A stretch of DNA of 64,000 nt from positions 52,435,249-52,499,248 of the forward strand of contig NC_088295.1 in the NCBI RefSeq assembly GCF_032854445.1. Reading direction: 5' to 3'. The position numbers and the translations under genes are program-made. Source of the DNA: Liolophura sinensis. Lineage: Eukaryota > Mollusca > Polyplacophora > Chitonida > Chitonidae. Under the pieces are notes generated by a model. That model was not told where the DNA came from, made no database searches, and saw only the letters and a program-made list of their open reading frames with translations. This document shows positions 1 through 9,930 of the stretch, piece after piece (within the stretch, counting starts at the first letter, position 1; every line of letters starts with the position of its first letter).

Positions 1-1422
1 AATCATATTTTTATAAATCGGAAAAAAAGAAATAATTTGGAAGTTCAGTGGAAGTCTACATTCACCATAATATTTCATGGCTTCTGACGCATGGTCTGCA
101 TTGGTCCAGAGGTAACATGCATGCGTTGAAACCGTTGTGTCGCATAGGCTAACGAGTTCTTTTCCTTTAAATGCATACGTTTTTTTCTTCTTAGTTCTTA
201 ACAAAGTGAGGTAATGGAGTTGGGTGGGGTGGGGTGGGGGTTTGTTGGGTGGGGCGACAATATCATAATTTTGCGCATTTAAAACAGGTTTAAGCAATGT
301 TTTAGCTGTAGGCCTTCACGGACTTGTGTATATAGCGTGACGTCGTGCATGACGTCTTGTGTGGCGTCGTGTATTGTTGCGTGACGTAGGGATGCTGAAG
401 TTGACTGAACTATCATGACGTCGTCACGGTGAGTTCGGATTGGAGATTGATCGACTACATACATGCACCAAATAATTACAGCACTTCTGGTCAGAGGAAA
501 GTTGCCTACACGCAAGACTTACTTTATCAAGACAACGGTAATCCAGACATCGACAATACATTAGCTATCAGAAAACAGCAACGTACACATCAGTAAACTA
601 CTCCAACATAATAACACATCAGGCGAATGAGAGGACTTTGCATTCAGATATACATTTGGGTGCTACAATAGACGTTTATCCTACGATGAGATTACTACAT
701 GATATGGCATTTTCACAGACCCTTTCGTTCGCAGGCGCAGTTGGAGAAATTGCAAGGTTATTCATTCAAAATGCTTACGGACACGCCCACTATTTTCCAT
801 TTGCTCAAGAGATCAGAACATTTCACAGCGCGCAAGCTGTTATGTCTTGATTTCAGTTTCCATTCGTATATTGCCGATGCCTTTTTCTCTGTCATCATGT
901 CCGGCAGCACCATAACCGTGACAAAGATCTAACATTAGTATAAGACCGCTATATGGTCACAAAACCTACTTGTCTGGTAATCCCTGTCCACACGGAATCC
1001 TATTCTCCACCAAACTCGTATATGAATTAATTGAAGGGCTGACAACTCAGTGCTTGGTGTAACAAGCCGGATGAGGCATTTGTATCCATCTAAATTAATT
1101 ATGGTTATACACTATGAGGAATTAACTGTGCATAGATCATTCGATAAATTAATGATGAGAAATAGAACATAAATCTACCTTTATTTATATATGTATTTTA
1201 TAAATTTTTTTTGTTTGACAGAATAATATGCAGTAAAATTTTTAATTGATAATGATGAATGCCAGTAATGAGAAAGTGAGCTTTTGTAGATATATTTCAT
1301 CTTTGTATGAACGTCTTATGATGTTTACTGTATTGTAATGTGTGCACTCATGCAAAAATACCTATTCCAGCAGTAATTTCTATTATTGTTTATAAGCCAC
1401 TATCAATTGAGAAAGACGTTAT
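1..1422. other. Non-coding region with G-run and TGACGT cluster
   Basis: No credible gene is visible; open frames are under 80 codons and overlap each other on both strands. Two things stand out. A G-rich tract at about 217-256 has several GGGG runs on the plus strand and could form a quadruplex. Four TGACGT motifs lie within 85 bp (338, 350, 382 and 416), three of them extending to TGACGTC, a CRE-like half palindrome. No TATA-like element or ORF follows that would make this a convincing promoter. Confidence 0.5.
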
Positions 1423-1829
1423 TCCATACTCCTTACAGCGATTGCGTCGCTCTCCACCTTTCGCTTTACATCACTGCCACCAATAAACAATCTTGACCTT
1501 TGGAGCATGTGAGACGCACGTGGGCTTGTTTAAGATTAGCCTCATTACTTGTGTCTTCCCGCGGAACTATTTAATCAGCAATTATCAATAAAATTGTTTT
1601 AGATGTTGGTTAGAATCATGTTGCGCATTTTCTAGACAAAGAGAATGCATGTGTATAAAGTGTTATTAGAGGCGAAGGTTAAGACGGATTGTTTGACATT
1701 ACTCCCTGCCTCATCACCATGACCCCAGTAACCTCGGCATTGTTCAAGATTTCTGTGCAAAATTTGCTATTGGTGGCAGTGATGTACAGCGAAATGTAGA
1801 GAGCGACGCATACGCTGTAGGGAGTATAA
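1423..1829. mobile_element. Foldback/MITE-like element with ~63-bp inverted repeats
   Basis: The segment 1423-1486 (containing cgtcgctctc and catcactgccaccaata) reappears as a reverse complement at about 1768-1829 (tattggtggcagtgatg and gagagcgacgca). The arms differ at a few positions and enclose about 280 bp without coding potential. This is the layout of a non-autonomous DNA transposon or foldback element. I could not define a target-site duplication, so the superfamily is unknown. Confidence 0.6.
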
Positions 1830-1836
1830 GTTATCC

Positions 1837-2214
1837 ACCACCATACCTACTGGCTAAGCACAAACTCTACACAGATATACAGCGCGTGTCGTCAGATATA
1901 GTCATTCCCCGCTCTTCCCAAAGCCTAATGTTGTCTTCTACAGTCCATGTACAAAGCGCTGTGTCTATCTCCTTCAAGCTAGGAAGCATTATGTACCATG
2001 AATCTATGTCACTGTTTTTTTTTTAATAATTATGACGTCACCTGTGGCTATGGGTTCTTGACATAGAAAAGGTGTTTTTAACTTCATTGGCTTCAAGGCC
2101 ATTTTGGTGTCGAGTGTGATTCATTTTACAGACAGCTGAATATAGACGACTGGCTTAAAGAAATAAACTATAGTTACACTTATTAGTCGACGATCTTAGT
2201 ATTGTAACGGGATT
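1837..2214. other. Non-coding spacer
   Basis: No ORF, RNA or repeat structure was recognised between the foldback element and the minisatellite. There is a T-run near 2015. Confidence 0.4.
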
Positions 2215-2219
2215 CTTAT

Positions 2220-3270
2220 TCACACTATCAGTGTGTGACGGGCTTGTTATTCTGTCAATGTGTGACGTGGTTGTTATTCTGTCAATGTGTGACGGGCTTG
2301 TTATTCTGTCAGTGTGTGACGTGGTTGTTATTCTGTCAATGTGTAACGAGATTGTTATTTTGTCAGTGTGTGTCGTGGTTGTTACTCTGTCACTGTACAT
2401 GACGGGGTTGTTATTCTGTCAACGTGTGACAGGGTAGTTACTGTCAATATGTGACTGGATTGTTATTCTGTCAGTGTGGGTCGGGGTTGTTATTCTGTCA
2501 ATGTGGATCGGGGCTGTTATTCTGTCAACGTGTGAAAGGGTAGTTACTGTCAGTATGTGACTGGATTGTTATTCTGTCAATGTGGGTCGGGGTTGTTATT
2601 CTGTCAATGTGGTTCGGGGTTGTTATTCTGTCAATGTGTGATGGGATTGTTAAGCTGTCAATGTGTAACAGGTTGTTACGGGAGTTATTGTTCTGTCAAT
2701 GTGTGACGGGGGTTATTCTATCAATCTGTCACGGGGTTGTTATTCTGTCAGTGTGTGAGGGGGGTTATTCTATCAATCTGTCACGGGGTTGTTATTCAGT
2801 CAGAATTTGACGGAGTTGTTATTCTGCCAATGTGTGACGGGGTTATTCTATCAATCTGTCAAGAGGTTGTTATTCTGTCAGTGTTCGACGGGATTGTTAT
2901 TCTGTTAATGTGTGCCGGGGTTGTTATTCTGTCAATGTTCGACGGAGTTGTTACTCAGTCAGTGTGTGACGGGAGTTATTCTATCAGTCTGTCACGGGGT
3001 TGTTATTTTGTCATTGTTCGACGGGATTGTTATTCTGTTAATGTATGCCGGGGTTGTTATTCTGTCAATGTGTGACGGGGTTGTTATTCTGTCAGTATGT
3101 AACGAGGTTTTTATTTTTTCAAATATGTGTGACGGGGAAGTCATTCTGTCAGTGTTCGACGGGGTTGTTATTCTGTCATTGTGTGACGGGGTTGTTATTC
3201 TGTCAGTGTGATACGGGACTGCTATTCTTGTCAGTACGTAACAAGGTTTTTATTCTTTCAAATGTGTGAC
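2220..3270. repeat. 27-bp minisatellite
   Basis: A tandem array with the core ttgttattctgtca recurs at 27-bp spacing (for example 2244, 2271, 2298), joined by a variable gtgtgacggg segment. Units become degenerate and partly shortened in the centre and right part; I estimate 35-40 units. Because 27 is a multiple of three, short ORFs with a nine-residue periodicity appear on both strands. They are by-products of the repeat and not genes. Confidence 0.9.
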
Positions 3271-3275
3271 GGGCC

Positions 3276-4512
3276 GGTATGTGTGTATGACTTATGTCTG
3301 TAGCATCTTATATGCAAATTAAAAGCTTTTTGTCTTACTGTAGTGTACACAGCAAGTAGTGGTTTTCAATCTTTGATTGGAACAATGTTTATCAAATTGA
3401 TAGACTTACAGGGTAGTTTTCTGTTTGGTATTAGTTTCCATAGAATAAACTGAATTATTAAAGATGTGGGTCGGAGGTGAAAGGCAAACTTTGGTGTATT
3501 TTCTTTGTAAAGGGCAGGCGAACCCCATTTTCACTTCTGTATATAATGTCTGTACATAAACTAAATATATGCATGCATTTTTATTTTTATTCTGTTACAA
3601 GCCAAGCGCAGTTGCTTTTATCTCGTACATATGCATGACAGCATTGGTGTATCAGTCACAAAAGAAAAAGCGCTAGACATTCAGCCATTCGAACGAAAAT
3701 ACTATTGAATTTAACAAATCTTCCTCGTTCAGTCGTGAGTCATCTTTTCACGTGTCTCTGGCGAACAATGTCTGACATAGTAATCTAACATCCCTTTAGC
3801 AGTGTCACCAGGTACGTATACCCGTATACAAACGTTTAGAATGTCCAAGTAATGCCTCTTTAACACCCCTCTTGACGAGGCGCGTCAAACTAAATTCTCC
3901 GGTACACATTTACGGGGAAACAGTATAAGCTATGTATACACAGGGCCTTGCGTGAATTTATGGTATGAACATGACCTTCTTAGCCGTCTGTTTACACTTT
4001 TGAACACAGAATAACATACGTATTCTGGAAAATTTGGGGCGGAACCATAACTGTCCTTCTTAGTGACCAAAGGTCATTTTTGGATGTCACAGTCCGGTGA
4101 CCGCGTTCTTCTGGCCATGCAGATATAGCTTTGGAATGTTCTGATTAATGTACAGAATGCGTACAATTTGGGCGATTAGAGACGTGTAAATAGACTTTGA
4201 AAACATGGTTCATTCATTTCAGTCAGTTAAGGCCAGCTACATGGTCGCATGCCTAGAAGACATTTCCCTGATCCCTTGAGTGTTATGTCTATAACAGCAG
4301 CAAACTTTAGTAACACATCGCAGATATAGGTAGGTACTATACGTTTGCATTATTTTTATTGTTTATTGTTCATTGGAGTTTCTTGCTGGACCAAACACTG
4401 CTATCGAGTACATATACCATAAACGTGATAACGGTGTTTCGACAGTCACGCCTTATGTGCACAATAACTCGTGATATTATCTGTGACAAAAGTGCTGCTT
4501 CCCTTATTAATG
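3276..4512. other. Non-coding region between minisatellite and Polinton relic
   Basis: No gene, RNA or repeat was recognised in this stretch of about 1.2 kb. Confidence 0.4.
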
Positions 4513-4657
4513 AGTAGTATAAAAGTGGCAGCTGATGCCGTATTAGGGAGGAGGGATTGAGGAGGGGGGGACAGAGGGTGTGTCGTTGAGTCCGCGCTCC
4601 CTTGAGCGAGGCGCATGCGCTTGACGTCACACGTCATGCGAGGCGCGCCAACGGACC
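4513..4657 (+). repeat. Left terminal inverted repeat of Polinton relic
   Basis: This aligns, inverted, with 8404-8526 with a few substitutions and two short indels. It contains the palindromic NRF1-like site gcgcatgcgc (4611-4620), a CRE tgacgtca (4622-4629) and a shared gcgcgccaacggacc block at its inner edge. Confidence 0.88.
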
Positions 4658-4707
4658 TTCAGTAGGCGGTTTTGGCGCATGAATTTCGTTGACGTCCTCG
4701 TTGACGA

Positions 4708-4716
4708 GATAAAAAG
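4708..4716 (+). promoter_or_regulatory. TATA-like box inside the left TIR boundary
   Basis: The sequence gataaaaag lies about 100 bp upstream of the ATG at 4810 and downstream of the NRF1-like and CRE sites in the left TIR. The spacing suits an inward-reading Pol II promoter for the zinc-finger ORF. Function is inferred only. Confidence 0.4.
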
Positions 4717-4809
4717 AAGGTCTGTGAAGAGAGTGAAGTTACTCCGGCTATCCTAAATGCCTAGACAACACCAGACCACGTTCACCTAGAGAGACGCTAC
4801 GCTACTATC

Positions 4810-5213
4810 ATGGCTTACGGAGGGTGGGGAGGAGGAGGGGGAGAAGGAGGGGCTTTGGCAAAGGGGGTTTACTTGCACCATGTGTGCCAGGCGGTTTTGC
4901 CGGCGGGACACTTGGTTGAGGCATGAGCAGACCCAGCACGCCGAGGGGGAAATGTACCAGTTTACTTGCAGCACGTATGCCAGGCACTTTTCAAGGCGGG
5001 ACAACTGGCTGCGGAATGAGCGGACGTACCAACCGGAGGAGGGAGGAGCGAAGTTCACTTGTCCAACCTGAACCCGGACGTTTCCCCGACGGACACATTC
5101 GGTTCGGCACCAGCAGGTGTATGTTGAAAAGAAAAAAACGTACCCATGCGAAGGGTGTGACGGGACGTTTTACCGGTTGTGGGATTGACGCGTGCATCGA
5201 CGTGCTGAACACG
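4810..5213 (+). pseudogene. C2H2 zinc-finger ORF relic inside Polinton
   Basis: An ATG at 4810 opens a glycine-rich stretch (MAYGGWGGGGGEGG). About 19 codons on, a G-run at 4863-4867 coincides with a frame change into four finger-like units starting at 4868, 4961, 5054 and 5141, spaced 93, 93 and 87 bp. The first finger is complete (C-x2-C-x12-H-x4-H, FTCTMC to HEQTQH). The second has lost a Cys and both His. The third contains a stop (tga at 5066-5071) and the fourth another near 5182. A gtaag donor-like site at 5214 may have ended the exon. Finger proteins bind DNA or RNA; whether this one belonged to the transposon or was captured from the host cannot be told from one copy. Confidence 0.6.
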
Positions 5214-5250
5214 GTAAGTCACACACCTGCCCACCCACTCACACACTGTG

Positions 5251-6321
5251 GTAAAAGCCGAACGGTTTGTACCACTCGGCTACGGGATCCGATTATGCAG
5301 TACAAACACATGCCGTATTTCGTTCTATGAATGGTCCAATTTTCGATACTTGAGATTTACTGGTGAACTACTTTCGAAGTGACACAGCGAGTGTTACATA
5401 ACCGCATGCTTCGAAGTTATAAGCTTATTTGTTTACCTATATGTTGCCTAACACTTTTCTGTGGCCATATTCTCTGGATTTGGTGTCTTTTTATGTAAAA
5501 TTAATAAGTAGAATAAAATAATAATTATTGGACATCACAGATGGCGCTGTATGGCTCACCTAAGGCCAATTGCCATAATGCTCGCGAGGTCATCGCCCGC
5601 CGCTATTCTCTTCTGCACATACATGAAAAGGTATGACAGCCGATACCAACAGACAATTGTGTGACATGACAAGCTATTCTATCAGACAATCCATGAGCTA
5701 GAGACCACTTGTTTTCCCTGGTTGCAAACAGGGTGGGGTGAAGAAATTCTTCCCGCAAAAAAAAATATTACATAGGAATATGTGTTGTCAAATCGATGTC
5801 AGCGATAGTGTATTCGTTTGATTTGTGTCATTTTCGGCTTTCCAGGTAGTCTAGATGTTGTTGCAGAACTGATGTGTTTTTGTACAACATAACGCTTAAC
5901 CTGAAGGCCGTCGACTAAAACTGACGTATTTATGACACGATGCAGTATGAACACATGCCGTATTTCCTACATCAGAATAGCAATACCATTTGGGAGAGAG
6001 AATTTCAGGGGGGAATAACTGTAGGCCGCATGTTGACACGGCTATAGACGGGGAACAGCCTTTGGCGCTGTATGCTTAATCTAAGCCCACATGTTTAAAC
6101 GGATCGTAGTAATATTGGTCCCGTAGACCTCATATTTTATATGTAGTAAGTATTATCATAAGCCACTCGCATGCCGTAATGGTCCCGTAGATCTCGTATT
6201 TCCAATTATATATACCCTCCTTATATTGGGGGGTGAATTGATATATAGATAAGTCTAATAGTAAGCATTATCACAAGCCGCTCACACACAGTAATATTGG
6301 TCCCGTAGAACTTGTATTTCC

Positions 6322-6361
<40 letters not shown>

Positions 6362-6729
6362 TCTTTATAATGTTGGTGAATAGATATATAGATATATAGC
6401 TATATTGATAGCTGTGTCCTCTGCATTGTCCAACAGTACATACATGTATTATAAGCCGTTATATACCTTCCGGATATCCGTCTGTTGATATCTTCTTCGG
6501 GGTCTCAACCCGACAGAGAATCCGGCAAAACTGCCTCCTGGCCCGTTAGATAAAAAAAATTTTATAACGTTATCGACAAGCCTCACGAACGCTGGCTGAC
6601 ACTGCGGGGTGTCGCTGAATTACACGCCCCAGACCTTTACACCCAGTTACCGTGCTATGTGACCGTACTATTCCCCATCTGTAGTTTTACTATATTATAG
6701 CTATGCAATATTATAGTTATACTCTATAA
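5251..6729. other. Non-coding interior of Polinton relic with short repeats
   Basis: No coding relic is recognisable in most of this stretch. A block containing acacatgccgtatttc occurs twice (near 5306 and 5953), each followed by ggcgctgtatg, suggesting an old duplication of about 650 bp. Three copies of a ggtcccgtaga block lie near 6117, 6181 and 6299. A short open run just after 6570 might be a further polymerase remnant, but I cannot support it. Confidence 0.45.
6325..6359. repeat. (TA)n microsatellite
   Basis: An uninterrupted TA dinucleotide run of about 35 bp within the Polinton relic, preceded by the repeated ccaattatata block. Confidence 0.9.
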
Positions 6730-7890
6730 CTTTTACCCCAGCACCAATAATTCCCGGGTACTCGACGCTCCGTACCACGTGGCGAGTCAGGCTGACCTGC
6801 GTGAACTCCTCGCTCATCTCCCGAGCAAAGATCCACTTACCTGGGCGCAGCAACAATGTCCCAACACGAAATGGATCGTAGATCTCTTGACTAACGTGTT
6901 GTTTTTGTGCACAAACTACCCCATCAGCCCATCGGTGAGTGTGAGGTAACGTTGCCGCCTTGCCTTGCGACGAACAAGGAGCTGCACACGCTAGTGGAAG
7001 GGGCTAATGGACCTTATAGGGACCATTTGTGTTTGTTCCGCTGTTTGGCTGTCCATCTGGACTAGGCCGACCCCCAAAACTGCGAGAACCAGGCTCGGCA
7101 TCACCACCGAATTTATCTGGAGGGAGGTAGAGATGGAGTCCAAGCATTTCCGCAGTGTACCTCTCAGTGCATTTGACACTATTTAACATTCAAGTGTACC
7201 AGCTCCTCCCCATGGACAACTTTACTCGGCTCACGATTTGCGCTCCGTGTTTACGTCCATTGGTGAGAAAGACATGCACGACTGCCTAAAGAAAAACATC
7301 GTGGCCGACCGAGCATCATCTTTCATCGGGACCACGAACAAGGCGTGACACATATACGGGGAGGTAAGCTCTGTCAGCGGATCGTTGGGTTCGATGCTAA
7401 CGCACTGTATTGGCCTGCCTTGCCTCAACCATGCCGGCGGGTCAATACATCCGATGGCGACGTGACCAGGAGAAGTTCGTTCCCACGCATCTGGCTGAAA
7501 AATGGCTAGACTGGCTGGGGGTACTCATCCGCCACCGACTTAAACATACGGAGAATCAGGTCGGTGATAGGCAACTCACCGTAGACGTTTTCGCCCACAT
7601 CGATGGACGTCCCACAATCTTCCAGTTAAACGGTTGCTATTACCACTACCACGGCTGTCACCTGAATCCCCCACGCCAGGGTGAGCGGCGGGTGAATGAC
7701 ATCATGCCTGGTTCCAGGCGAAAGCTGATCGGGAGTATGTTCGGTACGGAAATTCTGCTGGCCACCACGTTACTGCAATGGTACCTCGTTCACGGGTTGG
7801 TAGTGACCCGCGTCTACCAAGTAATGGAGTACACGCCCGAGCGAGCCTTCCGAACATTTGTGGACCCTGTCACCGAAGCCCGGCGGGAGG
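6730..7890 (+). pseudogene. Polinton-type protein-primed DNA polymerase B relic
   Basis: Broken plus-strand frames read in the order expected for the N-terminal part of Polinton polymerase B. Around 6748-6945 there is a segment with KWIVDLLTNV. Around 6960-7076 comes one with YRDHLCLFRCLAVHLD, ending at a stop. Around 7180-7290 is a further frame-shifted piece, then GFDANALYW near 7390. A 160-codon open segment from 7410 contains VDVFAHIDG and FQLNGCYYHYHGCHLNP, the conserved endonuclease-like motif of these polymerases, then YTPERAFRTFV. The palm motifs that would carry catalysis are absent, so the gene is both truncated and frameshifted. It ends abruptly where antisense integrase sequence begins. 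Identification rests on motif recall and needs a profile search. Confidence 0.7.
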
Positions 7891-8282
7891 TGGAAATTTT
7901 ATGTACATGGGTCCTCTCAAAGTACGGTTAAACCGTTCTACCACGGACGCTTTGGTCTTGTTAAACGTGTGAAAGAAAAACACCCCGTTGTCCTTTAAAA
8001 ATGCCTGGAACACTCTGTTCAGAAATTCTTTGACCTCGTCCGTTTGCAGGTACAACGGTCGACGTCCCGTCTTGAAAATGTGTTGAAACGCCTCGATCAG
8101 ATGAGCACCGGTTTTGGTGCGCAGTGGAACCACCCAAGCGTATTTGGAGAGGACATCGATGTAGGTAAGTAGGTAACCAGGTCCACCTGCCACTGACTGT
8201 CTACATCCCCTACCACAACTCGGTTACGAGGGTAGCGCCGTCGAGCGGGGCGGTGCAGCGTGTACGTGTCCTGCTGGGCCAA
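7890..8282 (-). pseudogene. Polinton integrase (rve family) relic
   Basis: Read on the minus strand from 8282. An N-terminal stretch (QDTYTLHRPARRRYPRN, then QWQVDLV) is followed, after a small deletion and frame change near 8170-8185, by the rve core. The core shows YIDVLSKYAWVVPL (first Asp), LQTDEVKEF (second Asp) and SVVERFNRTL (Glu, 34 residues after the second Asp). The C-terminal region, where Polinton integrases carry a chromodomain, is missing because polymerase sequence in the opposite orientation starts at about 7890. Integrases of this type insert the element's ends into host DNA. The position next to a TIR and reading inward is the usual Polinton arrangement. Confidence 0.82.
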
Positions 8283-8403
8283 GCCGACACGCAGGCCCGA
8301 CTCACTTTAAATCCCATTGGTCTATTGAGCGCGGACTCAACGACACACAAAGATCACGTGATCACCCATGGGTCCGTTTGGGCGCCAAGGAGCTGCTCTC
8401 ATT

Positions 8404-8526
8404 GGTCCGTTGGCGCGCCACGCGTGACGTCAAGCGCATGCGCCTCGCTCATGGGAGCGCTAACTCAACGACACACCCTCACTCCCTCCTCCCCAATACG
8501 CCACCAACTGCCCCTTTTATACTACT
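8404..8526 (-). repeat. Right terminal inverted repeat of Polinton relic
   Basis: The inverted counterpart of 4513-4657, ending in cttttatactact. It carries the same CRE tgacgtca (8425-8432) and NRF1-like gcgcatgcgc (8434-8443). A second partial copy of its actcaacgacacac block lies just inside at about 8336-8349, so the right end has an extra internal duplication. Confidence 0.88.
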
Positions 8527-9790
8527 AACATGGTAATATTACCATCATAAGTACTACAATCATCAAGACATCAAAACAGGTCAGTATTTTTTATTGCTTG
8601 AAATTTAGTGAAAGCATAAATATAAGATTTTGTCTTTGTGTTGCTTTCATATTTATCAACTAACCAACATTAGTCCCACGATTCTTTGTTGGCTGTCTCG
8701 TCTAAATCATTAAAAATGGAGGAGAGTGCCAGTTTGAATAACCATGCAGTACCAATCCGTTTACGACTGAGTTTTAGAACCCGCTGTTATCTGATGTTAT
8801 CTGTCCATATTAGGGCTTTAATGACCTCAGGGTCTCTTATTCACAAAACATGACGTAAGTGATATTATGGGATGGAACAATTATAAAACAATGTGTCCAG
8901 ATGAAGCACCAATCTACGTGCTGACATTTTCATGGATTATGCCCAAATTGTGGATATTTCCGACAAACTATTAGCGGCACGAAGCCCACGGGACACCAGG
9001 AAGTACAGATGAGTGTAAAACTAGCGGAGAAATGCTGTATTCCTAAACTTGGTGAAATTTTGTTTCCGATCTTATCTTTCTATATGCATACATAGCACAT
9101 ATAGTAGTCTGACCGGGCCTTTTGGATCGATACAAGGGTCTGAAATATTTTTAATGTTAATATTTTTAATAGGTATGAACTATTTTCCATTTATATGTAT
9201 TGTGTATTTATTTATTTTATTTTTTTTGGGGGGGGGGGGAGGGTTGTATTATGTTAACAACACTCGCAAAAGGTGTGTTTTTACCCCTTTTATAACAGTA
9301 TACATTCACTCCAATTTAAAATGGTGCGAATTCCCCTCTTTATAAATACGGCTTTTACAGTTCATGATGTTTTATGTCCACTGCATTTCGTTTCCTGCTC
9401 AATCATGATGTAACCCAAATGTCACAAAACGCATGGATGACATAATAATACGGCACTCGAAGTACGTTCAAATGATGTTTACCGAAACTCCAAATAACTA
9501 TATTAATAAATTAATAATTTACTGTCTTATCCTATGATGAATGGACAAGATGTTCTCAGTGAAATATCAATTCCATGACACTAACCCTTAAATCATCAAG
9601 GTGAAATGACAGAGTCAGAGAATCAAACCCGATTGAGGCTCTAAAACAAAATGTCCTGTCCAAAAATCTCTGGCTTTTCCATCAAAAACCATGGGTTTAG
9701 TTGCTTTAATTTCACCTGGAATACCCTAAAGTTAGAAATAAACTATGACACGTGATTAAAAAAGGACAATGAGAGTCATTTTCTAATCTA
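8527..9790. other. Non-coding region
   Basis: No gene was recognised. A 16-bp palindrome lies at 8530-8545 right beside the Polinton end, and a G-run near 9229-9239. Confidence 0.4.
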
Positions 9791-9814
9791 AATGTGATAT
9801 TATGCAGATAATGC

Positions 9815-9930
9815 ACAGTGTGGGATGGGGTATGAGAAGCTGACAATACAGTGGGATGGGATATGAGAAGCTGACAATACTGTGGGATGGGATATGAGAA
9901 GCTGACAATTCCTCATATCCCATCCCACAG
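9815..9930. repeat. Short tandem repeat ending in a perfect hairpin
   Basis: About three direct copies of a block with the core gagaagctgacaat are spaced 35-36 bp apart. The last copy's ctgtgggatgggatatgag (9880-9898) is followed after 13 nt by its exact reverse complement (9912-9930). The result is a 19-bp perfect stem with a 13-nt loop. Confidence 0.88.

Larger units (their letters stand above)
4513..8526. mobile_element. Decayed, internally deleted Polinton/Maverick element
   Basis: The ends are inverted repeats starting agtagtataaaag: left TIR 4513-4657, right TIR 8404-8526. Inside are a C2H2-finger relic (plus), a type-B polymerase relic (plus) and a retroviral-type integrase relic (minus, read inward from the right TIR). 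Polintons normally carry polymerase B, an integrase and long TIRs in 15-20 kb, so this 4-kb copy has lost most of the element; no capsid, ATPase or protease gene was seen. All reading frames are broken. The polymerase and integrase relics meet at about 7890, probably a deletion junction. No clean 6-bp target duplication is visible (ttaatg left, aacatg right), consistent with age. Confidence 0.85.

Noticed and set aside
2220-3270. Possible CRISPR-like array
   Set aside because: Units are head-to-tail with no unique spacers and the genome is eukaryotic; it is a minisatellite.
4991-5246. Minus-strand ORFs across the zinc-finger relic
   Set aside because: They are antisense to the finger repeats; the plus frame carries the C2H2 pattern at regular spacing.
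8530-8545. Palindrome atggtaatattaccat containing TAATATTAC, the nonanucleotide of geminivirus/circovirus-type origins
   Set aside because: The nonanucleotide is within a simple perfect palindrome and not in a hairpin loop, no Rep-like gene is near, and a nine-base AT-rich match is expected by chance.
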